Origin: Micromonospora pisi | GTDB taxonomy: Bacteria > Actinomycetota > Actinomycetes > Mycobacteriales > Micromonosporaceae | Assembly: GCF_003633685.1 (NCBI RefSeq) | Contig: NZ_RBKT01000001.1 | Span: 5,704,001 to 5,768,000, forward strand | Length of the DNA stretch: 64,000 nucleotides | Reading direction: 5' to 3' | Shown: piece after piece, positions 9,601-15,955 of the stretch | How positions within the stretch are numbered: the stretch's first letter is position 1 | Layout: every line of letters starts with the position of its first letter | Position numbers and translations under genes: made by a program | Notes under the pieces: model-generated | Seen by the model: only the letters and a program-made list of their open reading frames with translations | Databases searched by the model: none | Told to the model about the DNA's origin: nothing

Positions 9601-9934
9601 TCAGGTCTCGCAGGGTCTCCCCGTCGAGCAGTTCCATGGCGAGGTAAGGAAGGCCGTTGTCGTCCACACCGCCCGCGATGGTGCGGGGGAGGTTGGGATG
9701 GTTGAGCCCGCGCGTGATGCGGACCTCGCGGGCGAAACGTTGGACGGCGTCGTCATCGGCGCGAGAGTCGATGAGCGCACCAGAGCGGCTGCGCAGGACC
9801 AGCTTTACCGCGACCACGCGGTCCGGAGAGCCCTCAGCAATCTGCGTATCTTCGGCCCGGTGGACCTCTCCCATGTTGCCCTTGCCGATCGCCCCCAGGA
9901 GACGGAACCGACTCGCCACCCAGTCCGGGTTCAC
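3692..9934 (-). CDS. Four-domain fusion: Ser/Thr kinase, DUF1998 helicase, DUF559/Vsr-like nuclease
   Basis: A 2080-residue protein. Residues 1-290 form a Hanks-type kinase: glycine loop GAIGKGNMGEV, catalytic Lys in VVAVKLV, HRDLKPAN near 140, DFG, APEQ. Next comes an SF2 helicase: Walker A TTGTGSGKS near 447, FDELHTYRG near 570, SGRAGRSG near 1350. Cysteine pairs occur at CRECG (about 795), CLHCG (about 906) and CKRCG with CQMC (about 1652). The DUF1998 signature CARGCYECLLTYGNQ is near 1920. The last 120 residues (PDFVF, AVFVDGPVHE, RDREAEERLYDRGWEVVRF) look like a DUF559/Vsr PD-(D/E)XK nuclease. All motifs appear intact. The start is GTG with AGGAGCT upstream. DUF1998 helicases include MrfA, DrmB and DruE. 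One TTA leucine codon lies at 8953-8951. Confidence 0.9.
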   Translation of the reverse strand: MNPDWVASRFRLLGAIGKGNMGEVHRAEDTQIAEGSPDRVVAVKLVLRSRSGALIDSRADDDAVQRFAREVRITRGLNHPNLPRTIAGGVDDNGLPYLAMELLDGETLRDLIAEYPQLPVSWVAALGAQIADGLSDAHRVGVIHRDLKPANAMLLRGGVVKVLDFGMGRIVDDIEAGRLTSTGVTVGTARYMAPEQFTSSTVTQAADLYALGCVLYELLTGAPPFVSESAYELGEKHQKEPVPPVRLLRRDVPSDLARLVERLLAKDPADRPADAVAVREALLPLALGEASVIGWEGFDPVRHLAAVRAENRVSGPGTGPAYTTEGRLSGASMDVFGVHRKLIEDYRAFTEGGTVIRDGRIAAFVENALNAKSQWPDPWVSLNPFFASGGSVSELAASGVLHPECARIFQAKKTEGSSKCDGRPLTLHRHQREAIDVAASGASYVLTTGTGSGKSLAYIVPIVDKVLRDRERQPRTARKRVRAIIVYPMNALANSQLKELDKYLRDGYGAGHEPVTYARYTGQEGDEQRQEIRRNPPDILLTNYVMLELMLTRPGDRSSLIEMAKGLEFLVFDELHTYRGRQGADVALLIRRVREACQAESLQCIGTSATISSEGSAKDQRKVVARVASTLFGTEVAEENIIGETLVRATDEAPATVPADRLLAPDAPRAYADLVKDPLARWIETHFGLTSDSTGQLVRQKPAKIEEAAAALSRDSGVPEADCVKAIRDTLKAGSEARNPVTERPLFAFRLHQFLSKGDTVYVTLEDKQTRYRTRDYQLVQPGTDGKILLPLAFCRECGQEYLTVWRTEKHGSVFFEPRRDTNASGGRAGDGYLYIDSDRPWPDNAQQAIDNRRLPDSWLEADEQGNELVRESYRPRLPKAITVDPYGFEGRGGLKAAFIPSPFLFCLHCGVSYEQTRGRDFAKLATLDQEGRSSATSLVSASIVRSLKEAPAEALDKKARKLLTFVDNRQDASLQAGHFNDFVQVVQLRGALYQAAVKAGETGIAHEDLAKEVSEALNLEIADYVSAPDPTPMLARNAAKTLRDVIAFRLYLDLERGWRVTMPNLEQTGLLQIDYADLDWLADQQERWTGCHRLLREAEGGQRAEIIRTLLDEMRRSLAIDVQHFREDFDTLQRASEERLIDPWGLTTSDKPRVGTAYPQGSKPGLDRSGLFLSGRGKFGKYLRRVHFGSAQPTEESQQIIAELLEVLAKAGFVEKVQATPQRAGRFARAAGPAVTGYRVSAACLIWRAGTGETGAHDPLTRTYASGDGPRVNVFFRDLYRNAAGALGGLAAREHTAQVAPEEREKREEAFRKAELKLLYCSPTMELGVDISELNAVMMRNVPPTPANYAQRSGRAGRSGQPALVTTYCATGNSHDQYYFRRSERMVAGAVAPPRLDLANEDLVRSHVQAIWLAETGLKLGRAIPDVIDISYAEDARKPDPRLELLDHVEAALRDTAAQRRAAVAARQVFGGLLTDFRATTWWDEQWIEDKVRTAPERFGEAFDRWRDLFKAALVDQAEQNRRVLDHTLSERDRKHAVGRRREAETQLNLLKNESVDSKSVLSDFNPYRYLASEGFLPGYSFPRLPLAAYIPTSGRRFGEGDYLQRPRFLAIREFGPGALIYHEGSRYQVTRIQLPPDSSGEVVTTEATRCKRCGYHHDVRDRADRCQMCHEPLPAPTPGMLQLHTVYTQRRERISSDEEERRRAGFRLVTSYRFQDHGARLGRQDAIVIDGAGQLATLSYGDSATVRITNIGRVRVKPKEPDGFWLDPADGRWMNERDAGEASGDSSEMPVVDTAGNEKRRKKRVIPYVEDRRNILVLKLDEPLSEPVAVSLMYALERGIEAAFELEDSELTSELLPPVDGPRDRILFTEAAEGGAGVLRLMQSDRGALARAAAEALAICHFDADGTDRGGPHPDRPCARGCYECLLTYGNQLNHALIDRHKVRNLLLRFAAGKARTTGAGESRTEQLARLTSHSDTALEAKFITWLKERGLRLPDDAQVFLPEALAHPDFVFRLPGANVAVFVDGPVHEYAAITARDREAEERLYDRGWEVVRFPHDADWSAIAKRHPTYFGTGVSG

Positions 9935-10442
9935 AGAAGCTCCTCGCTCGCACTCGCTGGGCCAGACGGCCGACCAGCATTGGCAGATCCTGCCTGGACG
10001 TCCAAAGTCGACAGAGGCACGTTTTGCCAGAATACATCGATGGATGGCGCAATGGCGTCCGCGATCCGGCCGGCCTCGGCCGAGTTAGGCCAGAAAATCT
10101 GGGCAAGTAGCCGATGGCGCTGACTACGAGCTCGGGTCGCCCGGGAGCCGACCTCGCGGCGATTGACTGAGTGAATTCGGGAAATTCAAGTCACGATTAC
10201 TCTAAGCGACCGAGATGGCTCGTACTCGAGGTCGATCCTGCGATTCATCATTGGAGGCCGTCGGCGCCCGGGCAATCCCGGTCACCCTGACCGCAAGCCG
10301 CAATGTCGTGGCCCCGCCGGTCAACGCCCGCTAGGCATTGATCAACGGCGCCGTGCGCTCCCCGCGCGATCATCAACCACGTCCGCCGAGTGGGGCCAGT
10401 CGGCCGGAAGCGGCTACGTCCCGGCCGGTGCCCCGATATGGT
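9935..10442. other. Intergenic region upstream of the defence operon and ltrA-like gene
   Basis: About 500 bp separate the divergent GTG starts at 9934 and near 10443. It must hold the promoter of the minus-strand operon. I see no convincing gene. An imperfect inverted repeat with TGACT/AGTCA outer arms and GAATT-type inner arms lies at 10164-10193 and could be a regulator site. No clear -35/-10 pair was identified. Confidence 0.5.
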
Positions 10443-11663
10443 GTGGCGGTGGGACGCCAGCCGGCGGAAAAGCCGGTGACCTGGGAAGAACTCTTCTTCG
10501 ACCTGGCCTTCGTCTTCGCCCTCACCCAGTTCTCCCACCTGCTGCACGAGGAACACACGTGGGCAGGGCTCGGCAAGACCCTCATCCTCTTCATCAGCGT
10601 CTACTGGATCTGGGGCGGGGTCGTCCTCTACACCGACCAGCAGGACGTCGGCAGGTCGCCGGGGCGGGCCGTGGTCCTCGCGCTCGGCTTCGGCAGTCTG
10701 CTGCTGGCAATGACCATCCCCGAGGCGTACAGCGACCGTGGTCTGCTCTTCGTCTCTGTCACCCTGGCCGGCCGGATCCTGCTGGGTGTCGTGACGTTTC
10801 GTAGCTTGCCCGTCTGGTGGGGCTTTCTCCACGGACCGCACGGGGTGGTCCTGGTGACCGGGCCACTGCTGCTTGCCGGCGCCCTGACGGAGGGGGCGCC
10901 CCGAATCGTGCTCTGGGCGGTCGCCGCCTGTGTCGACCTGTTGAGTCCCCGGTTGGCCCGCCGGACGGTGGGGAAGATCCGGGTCCAGCCACGGCACTAC
11001 ACGCACCGTTATGGGCTCCTGATCATGCTCGTGTTCGGTGAGTCCGTGATCGAGGTCGGTGCCGTGTCCGTCGGCGAACCGTTGACCGCCGTACGGGTGA
11101 CTGCCATGGCCGCCGCGTACGGCCTGGTCTGCGCGCTCTGGTGGGTGTACTTCGGGTACGGGGTGTCGGCATTCCGGCGGGCGTTGGAGCGGGCCGAGGA
11201 CCAGGCGCGCCTGCGGCGGGCGATCCTGGTCTACGGGCACCTGCTGTTCAGTCTGGCGATCATCGGAATCGCCGACGGGTTGGGCGGTGTGGTGAGACAG
11301 CCGGAGGAGCCGTTGCCCGGCGGCGAGGTGGGCCTGTTTTTCGGCGGTGCCGCCCTCTTCCTGGCCACGTTCGCCTACGCCGGATGGCGAATCCGTCGGG
11401 GGGTCGCGTGGCGGCGGGTCGGTGCGAGCGTCACCTGCCTGGCCCTGCTGCCGGTGGGCGCCCTGCTGCCGGCGTTGGCCGCACTCGGGGTGCTGATCCT
11501 GGTGGTGGTCGGGCTCGGCGTGACAGAGGAGATAATCCGGCGCCACGCGGTGGCTGGCTCCGGGGTGAGCCGGCCGGGCCGGCGCCCCGACCCGAGTTCT
11601 ACGGAGGAAAACGACCACGGCGCCCCGGACCAACTGGACCGGGGCCCGGTGGCGGGCGACTGA
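10443..11663 (+). CDS. ltrA: LtrA-family (low temperature requirement A) membrane protein
   Basis: Polytopic inner-membrane protein of about 406 residues. The family signature is at the N-terminus: PVTWEELFFDLAFVFALTQ. Many hydrophobic segments follow, consistent with 10-12 transmembrane helices, as does the YTHRYGLLIMLVFGESVIEV stretch, which fits the conserved H-R-x-G-L-x-x-I-x-x-x-GE core. The biochemical role of LtrA proteins is unknown; the name comes from a Listeria cold-growth phenotype. The start is uncertain: GTG at 10443 puts the family motif close to the N-terminus, but the frame stays open upstream to an ATG at 10338, and no strong ribosome binding site decides between them. It is divergent from the defence operon and appears to be a single-gene unit. 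Confidence 0.8.
   Translation: MAVGRQPAEKPVTWEELFFDLAFVFALTQFSHLLHEEHTWAGLGKTLILFISVYWIWGGVVLYTDQQDVGRSPGRAVVLALGFGSLLLAMTIPEAYSDRGLLFVSVTLAGRILLGVVTFRSLPVWWGFLHGPHGVVLVTGPLLLAGALTEGAPRIVLWAVAACVDLLSPRLARRTVGKIRVQPRHYTHRYGLLIMLVFGESVIEVGAVSVGEPLTAVRVTAMAAAYGLVCALWWVYFGYGVSAFRRALERAEDQARLRRAILVYGHLLFSLAIIGIADGLGGVVRQPEEPLPGGEVGLFFGGAALFLATFAYAGWRIRRGVAWRRVGASVTCLALLPVGALLPALAALGVLILVVVGLGVTEEIIRRHAVAGSGVSRPGRRPDPSSTEENDHGAPDQLDRGPVAGD
11622..11645 (+). terminator. Hairpin at the end of the ltrA-like gene
   Basis: GCCCCGG and CCGGGGC arms (7 bp) around a 10-nt loop, inside the last codons of the gene. No T-tract follows, so it is a weak candidate terminator. Confidence 0.35.
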
Positions 11664-11739
11664 ACAAATGAGGCACTGAACCAGTCGAGGCCCGGTCGTC
11701 GGTGACCCGGACGGGTTCCGTGACGCCGGAGCGCCGCCG

Positions 11740-11877
11740 TCAGTTCACCGCGAAGAGGACGAAGGTCTGCGCCGTGTCGAGTCCGTGGAACGCGTCCTTC
11801 AGGGGCCCCGCTGCCCAGCCGGCCCGGGCGATCTCCTCGGCGATGCCCGAGACAGCCGTGCGCCGTGACCGGAATCC
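11740..11877 (-). pseudogene. Short 3' gene remnant (about 40 codons)
   Basis: A minus-strand open frame ends at TGA 11742-11740 and reads GIAEEIARAGWAAGPLKDAF then HGLDTAQTFVLFAVN. This looks like a natural protein C-terminus, reminiscent of small SAM methyltransferases, but the frame is closed upstream at about 11883 and has no plausible start. It may be a decayed gene end. The assignment rests only on residue pattern and could be chance. Confidence 0.25.
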
Positions 11878-11891
11878 CGATCACGGCGCAC
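11858..11891 (-). terminator. Terminator hairpin downstream of the subtilase gene
   Basis: Perfect 11-bp stem GTGCGCCGTGA / TCACGGCGCAC with a 12-nt loop, 35 nt past the stop of the minus-strand protease gene. No U-tract, as is common in actinobacteria. Confidence 0.7.
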
Positions 11892-11925
11892 GTTGTCGCT
11901 GAACTGTTGGTTCTTCCCGCCCGGT

Positions 11926-14900
11926 CTAGCGGCGGATCGGTACCTCCGACTTGACCACGGTCACGCCGGGCAGTGCCGCGCCCGCGACCTCGGTCGTGAC
12001 CACACCCTTGCCGACCTCGGCAGGGACAACGTCCACCGTGTACGACACCGAGGCGCCGGGGGTCTGCGCGCTGCTGGTGATCCGCAGATCCTCGGTCGGC
12101 AGTACGCCGACCGGCAACTGCTCGCCGCCGGAGCCGTCGGCGTTCTCGGCTCCGACGATGAACGGCTGCTCACCCGGTGCGGCCGGCAGTGCCGACGGGT
12201 CGTACGCGAAGACGACGTCCTCTTCCCCGTTCAGCCCGATCCAGACCTGGAAGTGCCGGTTGGAGTTGGTGCCGAAGACGTTGACCTGCCACTCGACCAC
12301 CAGCCAGTTGCCCACCCCGTCGTTGAGGAGCTCGTGGCGGATCCCCTCGGCGCCGGTGCCGTCCAGGTCGGTCCAGAACGGCGCCAGCACGTTGTTGGGG
12401 CGGACCGGGTCCGGCACCGGCGTCAGCTCGCAGCAGTTGTTGTCCTCGGAGGTGGCACCACCGACAACCAGGTAACCGTTGGAGTTGACGCCGATCTTCG
12501 TGTACGGCTTGCCGCCGTAGACGAACTCCGGCACCTCGTAGTTGAGGAATTCCTCGTCCCCGACCGACACGGCAGGGGTGCCGAAGGTGGACAGCGGGAT
12601 GTACCCGGCGGTCGTGCCGGGCGCCAGCGACGGTGCGCCAGGCACCGCGCCGGTGAGCGCGACACCGTTCTTCGTCGCCGTACGCGGTCCGCTCTGCGTC
12701 GCACCGTCCACGCCGACGATCTTCAGGTTGTCGTTGACGGTGGTCGTGAAGTCGGCCACCGCGTCGCCGAACGAGTCGTTCGTCGCCGTGATCGTGCAGG
12801 TGTCACGCTGGTCGACCGTGAGCTTGTCCGGGCAGTCGCTGGTCACCTTGACGCCGGTCTGCTGCGGCACGAACGCCACCGGCACCCGCAGGGTCGGCAG
12901 GTCGGACTGCACCGGGTCAAGGACGATCTGGCCGAAGTACTGACCGGTGGGCGCCGTCGACGTGATGGTGATGGTGAGCGTCTTCGACTTGCCGGCCCCG
13001 AGCGTGAAGCTGTTCGGGGTGACCGTGATCTTGCTCTTCGTCGGAGCGTTGACGTGCACCGCGTACGTCTGGCTGCCGCTGGTCACGTTCTTCACGGTGC
13101 GGGTCGTGGTGAGTTTGCCCGGCAGGACCGGGGCGTTCACCGACGGCAGGTTGAGGTGCACCGCGTTGACCGGGTCGTTGCCCAGCGCCAACATCCGCGC
13201 GGCCGTCTCGTCAATGGTCAGGCCGGGCTTCTGCGCCTTCTTGAGGTCGATCCGACCGCTGCCGACGTCGAACGGGTCGGCCGGGGTCTTCAGGTCCTCC
13301 TTGACCACGCCCTGGGTGGCCGTGGTCATCATCGCCGACTTGATCTGCCCCGGGCTCCAGCCCGGGTGCAGCGCCTTGAGCAGCGCCGCCGAACCGGCGA
13401 CGTGCGGCGCGGACATCGAGGTGCCCGCGATCGCCTGGTAGTACTCGCCGGCCGGGCCCTCGTCGGCGGTGTCCGGGGTCGGCGTCATGCCGGCCAGGAT
13501 CTGCACGCCGGGCGCGGAGATGTCCGGCTTGATGCCGAAGCCACCCGGGCCACGGGACGAGAACGCCGCCATCGCGTCGGCCGTCCCGTTCGCCTTGACC
13601 CCGGCGGTGAAGGTGCCGGTGACCGTGGCGTGCGCGGTCATGAACGCCTTGAACTCCGTACCGTCGGCCAGGTGCACCGCCGGCAACCAGTGGTTGTCGG
13701 TCTCGATGTCGGCCAGGGTCGGGTTGTAGAGGACCATGCCGGCCGCCCCGCCCTGCGCGACGTTGTACCCCTTGTTGATCCGGGCGTTCCCGCCCCGCTC
13801 GCAAGCGACGATCTTGCCGGTGAAGACGCCCGGGGCCGCCGGGGTGTCGCACAGCGACCCGTAACCGGCGAGCGACTCTGCCAGCACGACCGGGGTCTCT
13901 GCGGTGACCCCGGCGGTGATCGAGGCACCCGTCAGGGTGACCGTGTCGTCGCCGCCGTGCAGGACCAGCGTCGAGTTGAACTCGCGGGTCTGGGTCGACG
14001 CCGCGACGGTGGTGACCCACGGTCCGACGTGGTCCGTGGTGGCCGCGCCCGGTCCGCTGTTGCCGGCGGACGCCGACACGAACACACCCGCGGCGTACGC
14101 GTCGAGGAACGCCAGCTCGGCCGGGTCGGTGAACGGGCTGCCGCCACCCGAGATGGAGTAGTTGATGACATCCACCCCGTCGACGACGGCCTGGTTGATC
14201 GCCGCGGCCAGGTCGGAGGCGAACCCGCCGCCCGCACCGAGGGCCTTGTAGACCGAGACCCACGCGCCGGGCGCCACACCCTGGACCGGGCCGCGCTCCA
14301 CGCCGAGCACCTTGGCCGAGTCGACGACGTCACCGGCGGCCGTGGACGCGGTGTGCGTACCGTGTCCACCGCTGTCGCGCGCGGTCACGTACTTCTCGTC
14401 GTCGTTGACGGAGAGGTACGTGTCGAGGAAGGCGGCGCCGCCGATCAGCTTGTTGTTGCAGACGAAGACGTCGGTCTGCGGGGTCAGCGGGTTGTCGCCG
14501 AAGTCGCACTCGCGGGCGGTGCCGTCACGCTTCGCCGGCGCCGGGTTCAGGTTGCCGTTGTCGGCGAAGGAGGGGTGCTCCGGCCAGGCGCCAGTGTCGA
14601 TGACGCCGACGATGATGCCGGCACCGGCGTTCTTCTTGCCGCCGAGGGCCGGGTAGGTGCTGGGGGCTCCGATGAAATCGGCGCTGGAGTCGGTGAGCGG
14701 CTGACGCAGCTCGTCCTTCTGCACCGCCACCACACCGTCGACCCGCAACAGGTCACGGACCTTGTTCGCCGGTACGGTGGCGGCGACGCCGCCGTACACG
14801 GTGCGCAGCCGGTTGCCGACCCGGGCGCCGGGAACCGCCTTCGCCAGGTCGGTGACGAACTTCTGCTCACGGTCGGCGACATACCGCCCGTACGCCTTCT

Positions 14901-15228
14901 CGGCGTTGCTCTGGCCGATCTTCTGACCGGTCTGGGCCGGGCTGGTGGCGGCCAGGCCCGCGACGCCACCGCCGTAGGTGGCGACCGAGTCGTAGTCCAG
15001 CTTCACCAGAACCGGGATCCGCTCCGACGAGGTGCTGTCGAGCAACGTCGGGTCGGTCTGGGCCATGCGGCTGGTCGGTGCCTTCTCGGCACTCACCCGC
15101 TCGGTCACCGGCACGGGGGTGGCGGTGAACCTGTCCGCCGCCGACGCCGAGCCGGTCCAGCCGGCCACCGCCAGCGGGGGAATCAGCGCGGCTGCGAGTG
15201 CGCCTCGCAGCCACTTTGGTTGTCGCAT
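11926..15228 (-). CDS. Secreted subtilisin-like serine protease (S8 family)
   Basis: An exported protease of about 1100 residues. The Sec signal peptide is MRQPKWLRGALAAALIPPLA followed by VAGWTGSASA. An inhibitor-I9-like propeptide follows. The catalytic triad is visible: Asp in VGVIDTGAWPEHPSF (about 208), His in GGHGTHTAS (about 287) and Ser in GTSMSAPHVAG (about 600). A PA-type insertion lies between His and Ser, and Ig/Fn3-like beta domains fill the C-terminus (NPNSFTLGAGKSKTLTITI region). I chose the ATG at 15228 because GAAAGGGA lies 5-8 nt upstream and it starts a clean signal peptide; an in-frame ATG 39 nt earlier lacks both. Likely role: extracellular protein degradation. A strong terminator follows. 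Confidence 0.93.
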   Translation of the reverse strand: MRQPKWLRGALAAALIPPLAVAGWTGSASAADRFTATPVPVTERVSAEKAPTSRMAQTDPTLLDSTSSERIPVLVKLDYDSVATYGGGVAGLAATSPAQTGQKIGQSNAEKAYGRYVADREQKFVTDLAKAVPGARVGNRLRTVYGGVAATVPANKVRDLLRVDGVVAVQKDELRQPLTDSSADFIGAPSTYPALGGKKNAGAGIIVGVIDTGAWPEHPSFADNGNLNPAPAKRDGTARECDFGDNPLTPQTDVFVCNNKLIGGAAFLDTYLSVNDDEKYVTARDSGGHGTHTASTAAGDVVDSAKVLGVERGPVQGVAPGAWVSVYKALGAGGGFASDLAAAINQAVVDGVDVINYSISGGGSPFTDPAELAFLDAYAAGVFVSASAGNSGPGAATTDHVGPWVTTVAASTQTREFNSTLVLHGGDDTVTLTGASITAGVTAETPVVLAESLAGYGSLCDTPAAPGVFTGKIVACERGGNARINKGYNVAQGGAAGMVLYNPTLADIETDNHWLPAVHLADGTEFKAFMTAHATVTGTFTAGVKANGTADAMAAFSSRGPGGFGIKPDISAPGVQILAGMTPTPDTADEGPAGEYYQAIAGTSMSAPHVAGSAALLKALHPGWSPGQIKSAMMTTATQGVVKEDLKTPADPFDVGSGRIDLKKAQKPGLTIDETAARMLALGNDPVNAVHLNLPSVNAPVLPGKLTTTRTVKNVTSGSQTYAVHVNAPTKSKITVTPNSFTLGAGKSKTLTITITSTAPTGQYFGQIVLDPVQSDLPTLRVPVAFVPQQTGVKVTSDCPDKLTVDQRDTCTITATNDSFGDAVADFTTTVNDNLKIVGVDGATQSGPRTATKNGVALTGAVPGAPSLAPGTTAGYIPLSTFGTPAVSVGDEEFLNYEVPEFVYGGKPYTKIGVNSNGYLVVGGATSEDNNCCELTPVPDPVRPNNVLAPFWTDLDGTGAEGIRHELLNDGVGNWLVVEWQVNVFGTNSNRHFQVWIGLNGEEDVVFAYDPSALPAAPGEQPFIVGAENADGSGGEQLPVGVLPTEDLRITSSAQTPGASVSYTVDVVPAEVGKGVVTTEVAGAALPGVTVVKSEVPIRR

Positions 15229-15955
15229 CGGTTCCCTTTCGAAAGGAATAGCTATACATAACTTCATCGTTGTTTGGCGTACACCAGGAACATCGACGAG
15301 TTACGCCGGGGGGTGCGGGCATCGTTCCACGCGTCCCGTCGATCGCACCAGAGCATTGGGAGCCGCGTACGCAAATTGTTGTTTTCTCCCCGTTGCCAGG
15401 GGGACGCCTGCTCATAACGCTACGAACATGATGACGACGCGTTCTGCCTCCCGTCGCAGGATGCGACCTTCGGGGGTGTCCAGAGTGGTGTAACGGTGCG
15501 CAACCGGTTGCCGAAAATCGATGCTGTACGATTGATTGGGCTCTCGGGCAAAGGTGGTCGCGATAGTCGGCCTGGTGCAATTCCGATTCAGGATGGCCGC
15601 GCGGGTCGACCGCATCCATCGAAGAGTGCGCAATTCACGATCCACGCTCGTGGTGCGGGGCGGCGGGCCCGGCGATAGCGCCGATCCGCGCGAGAAGCAA
15701 CGGACCGGCCGGCCCCGGTGGCATGTCCGAGGGCGGTGTGGTGGTCGAGAGCGGGATCTCGTCGGGGCGGCGCGTCAGCCGCCAACCGGTTCGTGCCGGG
15801 GCGACCGAACCGACAGGCCGCGTTCTGCGTACTCATGATGGGGGTCGTATCCGCCCATCCTGGAGAAACCGCACCACCGACGCACACCGCGCGCGGGCTG
15901 ACGCGGTGCGACCGCGAGTCGGATCAGCACCGCGCATCACATGGAAGGCCGTGAC
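15229..15955. other. Long divergent intergenic region (subtilase / phosphatase-like gene)
   Basis: About 730 bp between divergent genes. No convincing protein or RNA gene was found. It should hold both promoters. A perfect 10-bp palindrome CAACCGGTTG sits at 15501-15510, flanked by GCG and CCG, a possible LacI-type operator. The region is slightly less GC-rich than its neighbours near 15360-15540. Confidence 0.45.

Noticed and set aside
10248-11633. 461-codon minus-strand frame opposite the ltrA-like gene
   Set aside because: His/Gln/Pro/Arg-rich shadow; the plus strand carries clear hydrophobic segments and the LtrA signature.
11893-15261. 1122-codon open frame on the plus strand opposite the subtilase
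   Set aside because: High GC leaves antisense frames open. It is Arg/Val/Gly-rich, has no motif and mirrors a protease with intact catalytic residues.
15536-15838. 100-codon plus-strand frame in the long intergenic region
   Set aside because: Arg-rich, without ribosome binding site or motif; looks like random open frame.
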